Counted from the first letter of the stretch, positions 1 to 10,493 are shown. The stretch is DNA of 64,000 nucleotides from Streptomyces sp. XD-27 (GCF_030553055.1 NZ_CP130713.1:2046001-2110000), one strand, 5' to 3'. Notes: generated from the sequence alone by a model not told the origin. A program made the numbers and translations.

Positions 1-544
1 CCAGCACCTTCTCGTACGCGGCCACCCCGTCGCCGCCCAGTTCCTCCAGCGCCACCACGTCCGCGCCGGAGGCGGCCACGTCGCGGGCCGTCCCCTCGGG
101 GTCGGAGTTGCCGGCGTTGACGTTGTGGGTGACGACGGTCAGGTCGCCGCCCGCACCGGACTTGTCGAAGAACATCAGCCCGCCGAACAGGTTCAGCCAG
201 ACGGCGACCGGCAGCACCAGCGCCAGCAGCGCCGTCGCCGACCTGCGCACCAGCGCCAGGACCAGCAGCAACGGGATGAACAGCCCCAGCCACGGCAGGA
301 AGGTCTCCACCAGGCTGCCGAGGTTGCCCACCCGGTTGGGGACCTGCGCGTGGAAGATCATGACCAGGGAGAGCAGCACGGCGCAGGCGGCGAGGACGAT
401 GCCGCGCCGCCAGATGCCGCGGTCGGTACGCCAGTGGTCCCACAGGTTCCGGAGGCGGTCCGACAGGTTCCGGGCCCGGGAGCCGGTCCGCCGGAGAGGG
501 GGCTCCCCGTCCCGCTCCGTCTCCTGCGTGTGCGCCTGCGCCAT
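1..544 (-). CDS. Endonuclease/exonuclease/phosphatase (EEP) family membrane protein, partial
   Basis: The gene runs off the left edge; only the first 181 residues are visible. ATG at 542-544 is the only good start and opens a charged cytoplasmic leader (residues 1-47). Three hydrophobic segments follow (about 48-64, 81-99 and 103-126), and then the start of a globular domain. This domain begins LTVVTHNVNAGN (about 135-146) and continues to ADVVALEEL (about 161-169). Those are the first strand with its Asn and the metal-binding Glu strand of the EEP fold shared by exonuclease III, DNase I and sphingomyelinase. The arrangement predicts a membrane-tethered hydrolase with an extracytoplasmic catalytic domain. 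Substrate is unknown; the catalytic His and Asp lie outside the window. Confidence 0.85.
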   Translation of the reverse strand, partial: MAQAHTQETERDGEPPLRRTGSRARNLSDRLRNLWDHWRTDRGIWRRGIVLAACAVLLSLVMIFHAQVPNRVGNLGSLVETFLPWLGLFIPLLLVLALVRRSATALLALVLPVAVWLNLFGGLMFFDKSGAGGDLTVVTHNVNAGNSDPEGTARDVAASGADVVALEELGGDGVAAYEKVL

Positions 545-810
545 TCGCTGTTCCTCACTGCCGGACCTGCGTGTCTGCCCGCTGACCTTCGCCTACGGCA
601 TGACCATAGGCGATGACCAGGGCTTTTCCGGCGCCGCCGCGGGCGCCTCACGGAGGGGAGGACGTAAGGGCGGACGGGGTGGGTTCCGAATTCGGGCCGC
701 GACGCGGCAGCTGTGACAGAACGGGCACAACCGCCCGATCGGGGGGCGGGTCCACGGCGCCCTTCCGGGTCCGGGGCAGGGCCTCCGACGGCGGGTCCGG
801 GTCGGGGCCG

Positions 811-1446
811 CTACCGGCCCGTCTGGGGCCGGACGCCCTCCAGCACCGTGTCCACGATGCGCTCCGCCAGCCCGTCCGACAGGTCCTTCCATTCATGCAG
901 CATCGACCTGGCGAGTATCGGGCTCACAAAGAGCTCGGCGAGCAGCTCGGGGTCCTCGTCGTCGCGGATCTCGCCGGTCGCCATACCGCGCCGCAGTACG
1001 GCCAGCAGGGTCTCGCGCCGCGCCTGTATGACGGTTTCGTGGTACTCGCGCCAGAGATCGGAATTGGCCCGCACGTGGGCGACGACGGCGCGCAGCAGTG
1101 CGGAGTGGCGCTTGGCCAGCGCCCGCCGCCGGATGAACTCCAGGATGGTGACCAGGTCGTCCCGGACCGAGAGCCCGGCGGGTTCGGGGCTCGGCTCGTC
1201 CAGGGACCGCATGACGTCCAGTATCAGTGCCTCCTTTCCGCGCCAGCGGCGGTAGACGGTCGCCTTGCCGACGCCCGCCTCGCGCGCGATCCGCTCCATC
1301 GACAGCCCGCCGATGCCCACGCCCTCCTCCAGCAGGCGCAGCACCGTCTCGATGATCGCGGTGTCGGCGGCGGCGCTGCGCGGCCTGCCGGGCGGGCGGC
1401 CCGGGGGGCCGGCGGGCGGTCGCGGCCCGGGGCGCGCGCCGGTCAT
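811..1446 (-). CDS. TetR/AcrR family repressor of the adjacent drug exporter
   Basis: A 211-residue protein with a Pro/Gly/Arg-rich head (1-25) and a TetR-type DNA-binding domain at about 28-75. The helix-turn-helix is [19 protein letters not shown] (about 50-68). The C-terminal half is an alpha-helical ligand-binding and dimerisation region. Its ATG overlaps the TGA of the upstream exporter gene (ATGA at 1443-1446), so exporter and regulator are translationally coupled in one leftward operon. A perfect 8-bp inverted repeat sits just upstream of the exporter start, so the simplest model is autoregulation: ligand binding releases the repressor and induces efflux. The ligand cannot be told from sequence. 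Confidence 0.9.
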   Translation of the reverse strand: MTGARPGPRPPAGPPGRPPGRPRSAAADTAIIETVLRLLEEGVGIGGLSMERIAREAGVGKATVYRRWRGKEALILDVMRSLDEPSPEPAGLSVRDDLVTILEFIRRRALAKRHSALLRAVVAHVRANSDLWREYHETVIQARRETLLAVLRRGMATGEIRDDEDPELLAELFVSPILARSMLHEWKDLSDGLAERIVDTVLEGVRPQTGR

Positions 1447-3065
1447 CGACCGCGCTCCGAGGTCGTCCGCCGCGGCTCCGCCAGGGTCCCGGCCTCCTCC
1501 CCCGCCGCCTGCTTGCCCGGCAGGAACAACCAGACGACCAGCGCGCCGGCGAGCGCGACGGCCGAGGCGCTGAGGGCCGTGACGTGCATGGCGTGGACGA
1601 AGGACGCCTCCGCCGAGGCGGCCAGCCCCTCGCCCGCCGAGCCCATCCGGCCGGTGATGCCGAGCGTCGCCTCCAGGGACTCGCCCGCCGCCTTGCGTAC
1701 GGAGTCGGGGAGCCCGGGCACGGCCGCCAGCTCGTCCCGTACGCCCCGGCGGTACGTGGCGGAGAGCAGCGAGCCGAGCACGGCGACGCCGAGGGCCCCG
1801 CCGAGCTGCCGGAAGGTGCTGTTGAGCGCCGAGGCGGACCCGGCCTTCTCGGGCGGCAGCGCGTGCATGATGGTGACCGTGACGGGCGGCATGATGTGCG
1901 CCATCGCGCAGCCCTGAAGGAAGAACAGCACCTCCAGCCACCAGATCGGCGAGTCGCGGTCCATCAGCAGGAAGCCCGCCATGCACCCGGCGACCAGCAC
2001 CATTCCCGTCGTGCAGACGGCGCGGGCGCCGAAGCGGTCGACGGCCAGCAGGGCGCGTGGCGCGAAGATCAGCTGGGTGGCGGCGATCGGCAGGAGCAGC
2101 AGGCCGGACTGCAGGGCGCTGTAGCCGCGCGCGCTCTGGGTGTAGAAGGCGATGAAGAACGTGACGCCCATGAGGGCGAAGAAGATCAGGCCGAGTGCGG
2201 TGACGGCGGCGGAGAACGCCGGCTTGCGGAAGTAGCCGATGTCGATGGCCGGGTGGTCGCTGCGCTTCTCGTGCACGACGAAGCAGGCCAGGACGGCGAG
2301 GCCGGCCGCGGCCGTGCCCAGGACCTCCGCGTTGCCGAAGTCGGCGAGCTGGCCGCCCTTGATGATGCCGTAGACGAGCAGGCTGAGTCCGATCATGGAG
2401 AGCACCACGCCCAGCGGGTCCAGGCGGCCCGGGTCGGGGTCCTTGCTCTCCGGGATGAGCAGCACCATCGCGATGATCCCGGCGATCACGATGGGGACGT
2501 TGACGAAGAAGACCGAGCCCCACCAGAAGTGCTCCAGCAGCAGGCCGCCGGTGACCGGGCCGATCGCGATGGCCAGGCCGACGGAGGCCACCCAGATGCC
2601 GATGGCCTTGGGCTGCTCCTCGCGGTCGAAGACGTTGACCAGGATGGCCAGCGTGGCGGGCATCACGAGCGCGGCGCCGAGACCCATCAGCGCGCGGTAG
2701 GCGATGAGGTCGCCGGGCGAGCTGGACCAGGCGGCGAGCACCGAGCCGAGCCCAAACACCGCCATGCCGGTGAGCAGCGTCTTCTTGCGGCCGAGCCGGT
2801 CGCCGAGCAGCCCGCAGGTGAACAGCAGCCCGGCGAAGACGAGCGTGTAGGAGTTGATCGCCCACTCCAGCTGGCTCTGCCGGGCACCGAGGCCGGTGGG
2901 TTTGGGCGAGGCGATCGTCTTCATCGCCACGTTGAGGATGGAGTTGTCCAGCACCACGACGATGACGCTGAACATCAGGACGGTCAGGATCGCCCACCGC
3001 CTGCGGTGGACGCTCTCGGGGACGCCCCGTACGCCCTCGGATCCGGACTCGGAAGTGGTCGCCAT
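1443..3065 (-). CDS. MFS drug:H+ antiporter, DHA2 (EmrB/QacA) family
   Basis: About 540 residues with 14 predicted membrane segments, the length and topology of the DHA2 family. Family motifs are visible: LDNSILNVA in the first helix (about 39-47, the usual LDxTIVNVA) and GDRLGRKK (about 88-95, motif A between helices 2 and 3). I chose ATG at 3063-3065; a GTG three codons upstream (3072-3074) is an alternative, and neither has a strong Shine-Dalgarno sequence. It is the first gene of a two-gene operon with a tetR gene. It most likely exports a toxic compound in exchange for protons. Substrate is unknown. Confidence 0.9.
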   Translation of the reverse strand: MATTSESGSEGVRGVPESVHRRRWAILTVLMFSVIVVVLDNSILNVAMKTIASPKPTGLGARQSQLEWAINSYTLVFAGLLFTCGLLGDRLGRKKTLLTGMAVFGLGSVLAAWSSSPGDLIAYRALMGLGAALVMPATLAILVNVFDREEQPKAIGIWVASVGLAIAIGPVTGGLLLEHFWWGSVFFVNVPIVIAGIIAMVLLIPESKDPDPGRLDPLGVVLSMIGLSLLVYGIIKGGQLADFGNAEVLGTAAAGLAVLACFVVHEKRSDHPAIDIGYFRKPAFSAAVTALGLIFFALMGVTFFIAFYTQSARGYSALQSGLLLLPIAATQLIFAPRALLAVDRFGARAVCTTGMVLVAGCMAGFLLMDRDSPIWWLEVLFFLQGCAMAHIMPPVTVTIMHALPPEKAGSASALNSTFRQLGGALGVAVLGSLLSATYRRGVRDELAAVPGLPDSVRKAAGESLEATLGITGRMGSAGEGLAASAEASFVHAMHVTALSASAVALAGALVVWLFLPGKQAAGEEAGTLAEPRRTTSERGR

Positions 3066-3084
3066 GTGATCCACGTTAAATCAA

Positions 3085-3113
3085 TTCCGATACGAAGCCG
3101 TCTCGTATCGAAA
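3085..3113. promoter_or_regulatory. TetR operator palindrome upstream of the DHA2 exporter
   Basis: CGATACGA (3088-3095) and TCGTATCG (3103-3110) form a perfect 8-bp inverted repeat around a 7-nt spacer. The symmetry extends to 11 bp (3085-3113) with one mismatch. Its inner edge is about 20 bp before the exporter start codon, so a bound dimer would cover the promoter or initiation region. The size and spacing fit a TetR-family operator, and the only regulator gene in the operon is the TetR gene. Confidence 0.7.
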
Positions 3114-3254
3114 GTGACCCGACCGAGTTCGCGCGTTCCGCCGTCTCCGTACCGCTGAGAGAGGGCACTTTCCCAGCGCTGGGGCGCATGCCAGCATGGG
3201 GGTGGTCCGGAGACACCACTGAGGGTGCTTCGAGATGACAAAGGAGCGTTCGCA

Positions 3255-4136
3255 ATGACGCACGTCAGCCATGCCCCGGCGGCTGCGCGGAAACAACCCG
3301 ACGGCAGCAGCAAGGCGCTGTACGGGGGAAGCGGTTCCCGACGCATCACCGTCCGTGACATCGCCGCCGCCAAGGAGCGCGGCGAGCGGTGGCCCATGCT
3401 CACCGCCTACGACGCGATGACGGCCTCCGTCTTCGACGAGGCCGGCATCCCCGTGATGCTGGTCGGCGACTCGATGGGCAACTGCCACCTGGGCTACGAG
3501 TCCACGGTGCCCGTCACGATGGACGAGGTCACCATCCTGTCCGCCGCCGTGGTACGGGGCACCAAGCGCGCCCTCATCGTCGGCGACCTGCCCTTCGGCG
3601 CCTACCAGGAAGGCGCGGTACAGGCGCTGCGCAACGCCACCCGGCTGGTGAAGGAGGCGGGCGTCGGCGCGGTGAAGCTGGAGGGCGGCGAGCGCTCCGC
3701 CCACCAGATCGAGCTGCTGGTCCAGGCGGGCATCCCGGTGATGGCGCACGTCGGCCTCACCCCGCAGTCCGTCAACGCGTACGGCGGCTATCCGGTCCAG
3801 GGCCGCGGCGAGGAGGCGGCGCAGCAGCTGCTGCGCGACGCCAAGGCCGTCCAGGACGCGGGTGCCTTCGCCGTCGTCCTGGAGCTGGTGCCCGCCGAGC
3901 TGGCCGCCGAGGTCACCCGTTCGCTGCACATACCGACCGTCGGCATCGGCGCGGGTCCGGAGTGCGACGCGCAGGTGCTGGTGTGGACGGACATGGCGGG
4001 CCTGACCGGCGGCCGGGTACCGCGCTTCGTCAAGCAGTACGCGCAGCTGCGGCAGACCCTCGGCGACGCGGCCAAGGCGTTCGCGGAGGACGTCGTCGGG
4101 GGCGCCTACCCGGCGGAGGAGCACTCGTTCCACTGA
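3255..4136 (+). CDS. panB: 3-methyl-2-oxobutanoate hydroxymethyltransferase
   Basis: First committed enzyme of pantothenate synthesis: it transfers a hydroxymethyl group from 5,10-methylene-tetrahydrofolate to 2-oxoisovalerate, giving ketopantoate. The 293 residues cover the full (beta/alpha)8 barrel. Metal and substrate residues sit in VGDSMG (Asp72), GDLPFG (Asp111), KLEGG (Lys141/Glu143) and VLELVPAE (Glu210, the catalytic Glu in E. coli PanB). The start is ATG at 3255 because AAGGAG (3241-3246) lies 8 nt upstream; an in-frame upstream start at 3225 would include this ribosome site in the coding region. The gene is monocistronic and followed by a strong hairpin at 4221-4256. Confidence 0.97.
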   Translation: MTHVSHAPAAARKQPDGSSKALYGGSGSRRITVRDIAAAKERGERWPMLTAYDAMTASVFDEAGIPVMLVGDSMGNCHLGYESTVPVTMDEVTILSAAVVRGTKRALIVGDLPFGAYQEGAVQALRNATRLVKEAGVGAVKLEGGERSAHQIELLVQAGIPVMAHVGLTPQSVNAYGGYPVQGRGEEAAQQLLRDAKAVQDAGAFAVVLELVPAELAAEVTRSLHIPTVGIGAGPECDAQVLVWTDMAGLTGGRVPRFVKQYAQLRQTLGDAAKAFAEDVVGGAYPAEEHSFH

Positions 4137-4220
4137 TCCACCGACCAGTGGGGCAGCTGATCCGCTGACCACTGGTCCGCTGAGGCCGCAGCGGCACCCG
4201 TCAAGCCATCGCGGCACACC

Positions 4221-4256
4221 GACAGCCCGCCGATCTTCCCCCGTCGGCGGGCTGTC
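4221..4256 (+). terminator. Rho-independent-like hairpin after panB
   Basis: Perfect 13-bp stem: GACAGCCCGCCGA (4221-4233) pairs with TCGGCGGGCTGTC (4244-4256) across a 10-nt loop. There is no long U tract, which is usual for Streptomyces terminators. A weaker 9-bp inverted repeat, GACCAGTGG (4143-4151) with CCACTGGTC (4169-4177), lies between the panB stop and this hairpin. Confidence 0.8.
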
Positions 4257-4303
4257 TGCCGCTTGTCGGTGGTCTGTCGGTGGCGGCTGCCATCGTCTGC
4301 GGC

Positions 4304-5320
4304 ATGACGGAAACGAAGACGAACCCCAGCGGGGGGAACGCCGTCCAGGTCCGCGGACTGGTCAAGCACTTCGGTGCCACCAAGGCCGTCGACGGCGTGG
4401 ACCTGGACGTGCGGGAGGGCACCGTCCTGGGCGTGCTGGGCCCCAACGGCGCCGGCAAGACGACCCTCGTACGCTGCCTGTCCACCCTCATCAAGCCCGA
4501 CGCCGGGACCGCCACCGTGGCCGGCTACGACGTCGTACGCCAGCCCCGGCAGCTGCGCCGCACCATCGGCCTGACCGGCCAGTACGCCTCGGTCGACGAG
4601 AAACTGTCCGGCTGGGAGAACCTGTACATGATCGGGCGGCTGCTCGACCTGCCCCGCAAGGAGGCGCGGCGGCGCGCGGACGCGCTGCTGGAGCGGTTCT
4701 CCCTCACCGAGGCCGCCCGGCGGGCCGCGCACACCTACTCCGGCGGGATGCGCCGCAGGCTGGACCTGGCGGCCTCGATGATCGGCCGCCCCGCCGTGCT
4801 CTATCTGGACGAGCCCACGACCGGTCTGGACCCCCGTACCCGCAACGAGGTGTGGGACGAGGTCAAGCACATGGTCACCGAGGGCACCACGGTGCTGCTC
4901 ACCACCCAGTACATGGAGGAGGCCGAGCAGCTCGCGAGCGAGCTGACGGTCATCGACCGCGGCAAGATCGTCGCCGAAGGCAAGGTGGACGAGCTCAAGG
5001 CCAAGGTCGGCGGGCGCACCCTGCGCATCCGCCCGACCGATCCGGGCGAGCTGAACCGTATGGTCGGCGCCCTGGCCCAGGCCGGTCTTGACGGCATCGG
5101 CGGCGCCACCGCCGCCCCACAGGAGGGGCTGGTCTACGTCCCCATCGTCAGCGACGAGCAGCTGACCGCCGTCATCGGCCTGCTCGGCGAGCGCGGCTTC
5201 GCACTCGCCGGCATCGACACCCATCTGCCCAGCCTGGACGAGGTGTTCCTGGCCATCACCGGCCAGAAGACCTCCACCGCCGACGACGGCGCCACCACCC
5301 TTGAGGAGGTCGCCGCATGA
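4304..5320 (+). CDS. ABC exporter ATP-binding protein, DrrA family
   Basis: Nucleotide-binding subunit (338 residues) of a two-component exporter of the daunorubicin-resistance type. Walker A is GPNGAGKT (46-53), the signature is YSGGMRRRL (about 145-153) and Walker B is VLYLDEP (165-171). The C-terminal extension after about 230 contains the degenerate DrrA regulatory region. ATG at 4304 is preferred because residues from there match the family N-terminus; no clear Shine-Dalgarno is seen, so leaderless translation is possible. The stop overlaps the permease start (ATGA, 5317-5320). It would energise export of an amphipathic compound, perhaps an antibiotic. Substrate is unknown. Confidence 0.93.
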   Translation: MTETKTNPSGGNAVQVRGLVKHFGATKAVDGVDLDVREGTVLGVLGPNGAGKTTLVRCLSTLIKPDAGTATVAGYDVVRQPRQLRRTIGLTGQYASVDEKLSGWENLYMIGRLLDLPRKEARRRADALLERFSLTEAARRAAHTYSGGMRRRLDLAASMIGRPAVLYLDEPTTGLDPRTRNEVWDEVKHMVTEGTTVLLTTQYMEEAEQLASELTVIDRGKIVAEGKVDELKAKVGGRTLRIRPTDPGELNRMVGALAQAGLDGIGGATAAPQEGLVYVPIVSDEQLTAVIGLLGERGFALAGIDTHLPSLDEVFLAITGQKTSTADDGATTLEEVAA

Positions 5321-6159
5321 GCGCGGTCACCACGAAACCCGCCACCGCCCTGCCCGCGAATCCCGCCGCCCTGCCCGAAGACGGCCGGATCGGGCTGCGT
5401 GACAACGCCCGGCACATCGGCGCGCTGGTGCGCCGCAACGCCCTGAAGATCAAGCAGGATCCGGAGTCGATGTTCGACGCCGTGCTGATGCCGATCATCT
5501 TCACGCTGCTTTTCGTGTACGTCTTCGGGGGCGCCATGACGGGCGGCAACCGGGACGCGTACATCGACTACTTCATCCCCGGGATGATGGCGATGGGCGG
5601 CATCCAGATCGCGATGGGGGTGGGCACCGGCCTCAACGAGGACGTCAACACCGGCGTGATGGACCGCTTCCGGTCGCTGCCCATCGCCCGCTCCTCGGTG
5701 CTGATAGCCAAGGTCATCGTGGAGATGGGCCGGATGCTGGTCTCCACGCTCATCCTGCTCACGCTCGGCTTCGTCATCGGCTTCGACGTGAAGACCGGAC
5801 CGCTGGAGCTGATCGCCGCGGTGGCCCTCGCCCTGCTCTTCGGGGCATCGCTGACGTGGGTGTTCATGCTGATCGGCCTGTCCATGAAAACCGCGCAGGC
5901 GGTCCAGGGCGTGGGCTTCATGGTGCTCATGCCGCTGCAGTTCGGATCGTCGATCTTCGCGCAGCCCACCACCATGCCGGGCTGGCTGGAGTCGTTCACC
6001 GACTACAACCCGCTGTCCCTGCTGGCCGACGCGGCACGGGCGCTGACCCAGGGGCACGGGGCGGTCACCTCGCCGGTGCTGGGCACGCTGGCGTGGGCGG
6101 TGGCGATCACGGCGGTGACGGCGCCGCTGGCGGTACGGAAGTTCCGCGACCGGACGTGA
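5317..6159 (+). CDS. ABC-2 type exporter permease, DrrB family
   Basis: 280 residues with a cytoplasmic N-terminus of about 50 residues and six predicted membrane segments, typical of ABC2_membrane (DrrB) permeases. The conserved cytoplasmic loop reads TGVMDRFRSLPIARSSV (about 112-128), a family hallmark. It is translationally coupled to the ATPase gene and forms the transmembrane half of that exporter. Its last 53 bp overlap, in the opposite direction, the end of the AfsR-like regulator gene (6107-6159). That is an unusually long convergent overlap. Confidence 0.92.
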   Translation: MSAVTTKPATALPANPAALPEDGRIGLRDNARHIGALVRRNALKIKQDPESMFDAVLMPIIFTLLFVYVFGGAMTGGNRDAYIDYFIPGMMAMGGIQIAMGVGTGLNEDVNTGVMDRFRSLPIARSSVLIAKVIVEMGRMLVSTLILLTLGFVIGFDVKTGPLELIAAVALALLFGASLTWVFMLIGLSMKTAQAVQGVGFMVLMPLQFGSSIFAQPTTMPGWLESFTDYNPLSLLADAARALTQGHGAVTSPVLGTLAWAVAITAVTAPLAVRKFRDRT

Positions 6160-9100
6160 GCACCAGGGCGATGGCGTCCTCCAGCGTCATCCCGCGCCCC
6201 TCGGCGTAGTGGCGCTCGTACACGGCATCGCCCAGCTCCGCCCGGGCCAGGTCCTCCGCCGCCGCCCGGGCCTGCTGCTCCATGAACGGCAGACGCCGCA
6301 CCCGGTCCCGCATCGCGCCCCGTAGCGCGTCGTAGGCACCGATCAGCCGCGTCGCCTTCCCGGCCGCCGCGGCGTCGCCGGCGCCGCCGATGGCGGCGAA
6401 CGTGCGGGCGGCGGTGAGCAGTTGGACGGTCGGCAGCTGCGGGGCCACCACGCGCGCCACCGGGTGCAGCACCTTCGGCAGCGCCACCCGCACCCGGGTC
6501 AGCGCCTCCTCGGCCCGCCCGTCCTGCACGTCCAGCCAGGCGTGGATCCCCTCCACCACCCCCTGGAACATCTGCAGCTCACGGATATGGAACTGCTGCA
6601 TGACGTTGCCGAGTTCGGCCCGCGCCGCGTCGGTGCGGCCGGTTCCCCCGTACCGGAGGGCCAGATGCAGCTGGGCGTAGGCCACCGCGTCGACGCCGAT
6701 GTGCCTCTCGCCCGCGCTCACTTCCCGCAGCACCCGCTCGCCCTCCTCGGCCTCGGCCGGGTCCGGGGACTCGATCTGGGCCCCGGCCAGCCGGGCGCGC
6801 AGCACCTCGACCTGGGCCAGGGCGCCGAGTTCGTGGGCGTAACCTATGGCCGCCCGGTAGTCGGCGGCGGCCGCCTCGTATTCGCCGTCCGCCTCGAACA
6901 ACTCGCCCCGGGCGGACAGCGCCTCGGCCGCGCCCCAGGCGTCACCGACCTCGGTGAAGATCCGCAGGCTCTCGTCCGCGTCCGCGTGGTGGGAGCTCGA
7001 CTCGCCGGTGTCCCGCACCATCTTGGCGCGGAGGTGCAGGCCGAACGCCAGCTCCCACACCAGCCCCAGCTCCCGGGAGGCGGCCACCGCCCCGTCGATC
7101 GCCTTCTGCAGCAGTTCGAAGTCGCCGGTCAGGATCACCGCGTAGAACCACATGACCCCGGGCGTACGGCAGGTCTGCGGCAGCCCGGGGCGGTAGGCCG
7201 CCACCAGCCCGTCGCGCAACTCCTCCTGACGCTCGTCCAGCACCGTCATGTCGCCGTCCAGGTTCGCCAGGGAGATCAGCCGCACGCCGCGCCGCGCCTC
7301 TTGCAGCAGCTCGGGCGGCATCGGCGGCGGCGCGTCGATCGGCGAGACGTACAGCGGCGGGGCGGGGGTGACGGGCGGCCGGAGCGGACTCGGGCCGAGC
7401 CGGGCGGCGGCGGCCGACCAGTGCCGGGCGTCGGATCCGTGCCCGCGCAGCTGCCAGAACCAGCCGAGCGAGAGCACCAGGCACAGGACCTCCTGCTCGT
7501 CGCCCGCCGCGACGGCGCGGCGCAGCGCGGTACGGAGGTTGTCGTGCTCCCGCTCCAGCCGGTCCAGCCAGGCGCGCTGCGCGGGGCCGCGCAACAGGGG
7601 GTCGGCGGCGCGGGCGAGTTCCCGGTACGCGACAAGATGCCGCCGCTCCACCGCCGCCCGCTCCCCGGCGGCGTCCAGCCGCTCGGCCGCGTACTCCGCG
7701 ACGGTCTCCAGCAGCCGGTACCGCATCCCGCCGCCGATGCCGCCATCGGCGGCGTCGGGGCCGGGTTGGGGCGTGGCGACGACCAGAGATTTGTCGACAA
7801 GCGACCCGAGCAGCGCGGCGACGTCGCGGGGGTCTGGACCGGCTGCTGGCTCGGGCCGGACTCCTCGCTCCGGCCCGGCTGCCGGATGCGGTCCGGGCGA
7901 CGGTGGGCCGTCCGCGCAGACCGCCTCCGCGGCGGCCAGGTCGCAGCCGCCCGCGAACGCCGACAGGCGGCGCAGCACGACGCGCTCCGGCTCGTCCAGC
8001 AGGTCCCAGGACCAGTCGACGACCGCGCGCAAGGTCTGCTGGCGCGGCAGTGAGGTCCGGCTGCCGCTCGTCAGCAGCCGGAACCTGTCGTCCAGCCGGT
8101 CCGCCAGCTGGCGCGGGGTGAGCGACCTCAGCCGGGCCGCGGCGAGTTCGATGGCCAGCGGGAGCCCGTCGAGCCTGCGGCAGATCTCCGCGCAGGCCGT
8201 CGGATCGTCGTCCGTACGGAACCCGGGCCTGGCGGACGCGCCACGGTCCTGGAGCAGCTTGAGGGCGACGGGGTCCGGCAGCGGGTCGACGGGGCGGACC
8301 AACTCCCCGGGAACCGCCAGCGGTTCCCGGCTGGTGGCGAGAACGGTGACGCCGGGGCAGTGCGCGAGCAGCCACTCGGCGAGGTACGCGGCGGCGTGCA
8401 CCAGGTGCTCGCAGTTGTCGAGGACGAGCAGCATGCGGCGGGCGGCGCAGTGCTCGCCGAGCCGGAAGTACGGATCCCGCTCGGCGGGATCGGCAGCCGC
8501 GCGCAGCCCCTCGGCGGCGGTGCCGCGGATGACGGTCTCGCGCGCGCCGAGCGCGGTGAGGACCGCTTCCGGAACGGTCGCGGGGTCGTCCAGAGGGGCC
8601 AGCTCCACGAACCAGACGCCGTCGGGCCAGCCCCCGGCGGCGACGTCGGCGGCCTCCTGCGACAGACGTGTCTTCCCCGCGCCGCCGGGCCCGAGCAGCG
8701 TCACGAGCCGGTGGGCGGCGAGGTCGCCCCGGAGTACGGCGAGGTCGTCCTCACGGCCGACGAAACTGGTGAGCCGGGCCCGCAGATTGCCGGGCCCTGC
8801 CGCGCCGTGACCGGTAGCGCCCCCGGCCGTGAGGGGGCCGGCCGCAACAGACCCGGCCGCGCCGTGACCGGCCGGAGCGGGTCCGACCGCGCCGGCCCCC
8901 GTCGCACCGAGACCGGCGGCGGGCCCGGCCGCGACGGCCCTCGCCGCGACGGGCCGGTCCGCGTCGAGACCGGCCGCATCGGGACCAGTCGGCACCGTCG
9001 CCGGACCGGCGGGCGGCGCCAGCAGTTCCGCGTGGAGGGCGCGGAGCGCCGGGCCCGGGTCCGTGCCCAGGCGGGACGCGAGGTCCTCGCGCACCGCCTC

Positions 9101-9825
9101 GTACGCGGCGAGGGCCTCCGCCATGCGGCCCGCCGCGCGCAGGGCGCGGATCCGTGCGGCGTGCAGCGGCTCGTCGAGCGGGTGGTCGCCGCTGAGTCGG
9201 GTGAGCGCCAGCACCGCCTCCTCCGCGCGGCCCAGCGCGATGTCGGCCTCGGCCCGGTCCCGGCGCGCCGCCAGGTGCCGGGCGTCGGCGCGGGCGGCTG
9301 GTGCCGTACGGTCCGGGAGGTCGGCGCATGCCGGGCCGCGCCACAGCGCGAGCGCCTGGTCCAGCAGGGCGGCGGCCGCGGCCGGGTCGCCGCCCGTGAG
9401 CGCGCGTGCCCCGTCGTCGGCGAGCCGCTCGAAGCGGTACAGGTCCACCGCCTCGGGGTCGGCGCAGAGCCGGTATCCCCCGGTGCCGATCGCACCTCGT
9501 CCTTGCCCAGCGCCCGGCGCAGCCGCCCGACGAGTGCCTGGAGCGCGGCATGCGCGTCGCGCGGCGGCTCGTCCGGCCAGACTTCGGCGATCAGCGCGCC
9601 GGTGGTGCGCACCCGCCCGGGGTACAGGGCCAGCGCCGTGAGGAGGGCGCGCAGCCGGGCACCGCCGAGGGGGATCGCGGTGCCGTCGGGGCGGTGGGCC
9701 TGGGTGGTGCCGAGGATGCCGTAGCGCGGCTGCCCGTCCTTGCGGTCGGGCCCTTCTCCCCCGTCCGCCCGCGCCGTGCCGTCGCCCCCGTCGTGCCCCG
9801 GCGCCTCGCCTGTCCCCGTCGCCAT
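6107..9825 (-). pseudogene. AfsR/SARP-like regulator (winged helix, BTAD, NB-ARC, TPR), frameshifted as sequenced
   Basis: With one base restored this is a 1,239-residue regulator of the AfsR/SARP type. It would have an OmpR-like winged helix (about 35-115), a bacterial transcriptional activation domain, an NB-ARC ATPase with Walker A GPGGAGKT and Walker B MLLVLDNCEH, and a helical repeat C-terminus. The first 115 residues are read from ATG at 9825, in a different frame from the rest. The break is at a C5 run (9477-9481). A sixth C would give the family sequence SAPGGYRLCADPEAVDLYRF (split here to stay short: the join lies at PG/GY). As written the product is cut just after the DNA-binding domain. 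A sequencing error is likely because six more loci show the same defect. Confidence 0.8.
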
Positions 9826-9862
9826 GTCCCCCCGCCCGCGAACGTACGGACCCGTCACCGGG

Positions 9863-10297
9863 TCACCCTTCCGCCGCATCCTCCAACTCGACCAGCACGC
9901 CCGTCTCCTCCTGCCGGTACGCGCGCCCGTCGCGGGGCGGCAGCTGTCCGCCGACGGGCTGTTTGAACCACTTCGGGCAGGTGTCCACCGGGCGCAACCG
10001 GAAGTCGCCCGGCACGGGCGAGAACGAGTCGGGCTCGCGGCGGGAGGCGCGATAGCCCCGGATCACCACCTGGATGCGGCGGACGCGACCGGTGAGGGTG
10101 GCCGGCGTGCCGGTCTGCGAGGAGTGCGCGGTGAACACGAAGAGCTCACCGGCGCCGTCTGCGGCGTCCACCGGGGCCGGGCGCTGCCCCGGTGGCAAGG
10201 TGCTGCGCACGACGTTCCACGTCACCTCGTCCCCCACCGAGAACGGCGTGCCGCAGCACTCCATCTCCCAGTCCTCGTAGAACACCGTACGAATCAA
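9863..10297 (-). CDS. Conserved streptomycete protein of unknown function (DUF6578-like)
   Basis: 144 residues, soluble, with no signal peptide or membrane segment. It opens IRTVFYEDWEMECCGTPF and continues with a short beta-rich stretch (GDEVTWNV). From memory it resembles a Streptomyces-only family labelled DUF6578, which I cannot confirm here. The start is a TTG (10295-10297) with GGGGAGGG 4 nt upstream; the next GTG is too far from that site. It lies 37 bp upstream of the AfsR-like gene on the same strand and may be co-transcribed. Function unknown. Confidence 0.75.
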   Translation of the reverse strand: MIRTVFYEDWEMECCGTPFSVGDEVTWNVVRSTLPPGQRPAPVDAADGAGELFVFTAHSSQTGTPATLTGRVRRIQVVIRGYRASRREPDSFSPVPGDFRLRPVDTCPKWFKQPVGGQLPPRDGRAYRQEETGVLVELEDAAEG

Positions 10298-10307
10298 GGT
10301 CCCTCCC

Positions 10308-10493
10308 CTACTCGGCGTGCGCCTGCGCCCGCTCCAGCTTCGCCTTCCGCAGGTAGAACCACGCCATGTTCGACGAGATGCCGGCGACGAAGATCCAGAC
10401 GATGCCGAGCCACAGCCCCTGCGCGAACGACACGACGGCCGCCGCGACGGCCAGGGCGCAGACGATCAAGGAGTAGAGAGCGAGGCGGGGCAT
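10308..10493 (-). CDS. Small two-helix membrane protein
   Basis: 61 residues, ATG at 10491-10493. Two hydrophobic segments (about 4-24 and 28-46) are followed by a basic tail (YLRKAKLERAQAHAE). It ends 10 bp before the TTG of the DUF6578-like gene on the same strand, so the two are probably an operon. This is a common sort of small actinobacterial membrane protein, and no function can be given. Confidence 0.75.
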   Translation of the reverse strand: MPRLALYSLIVCALAVAAAVVSFAQGLWLGIVWIFVAGISSNMAWFYLRKAKLERAQAHAE

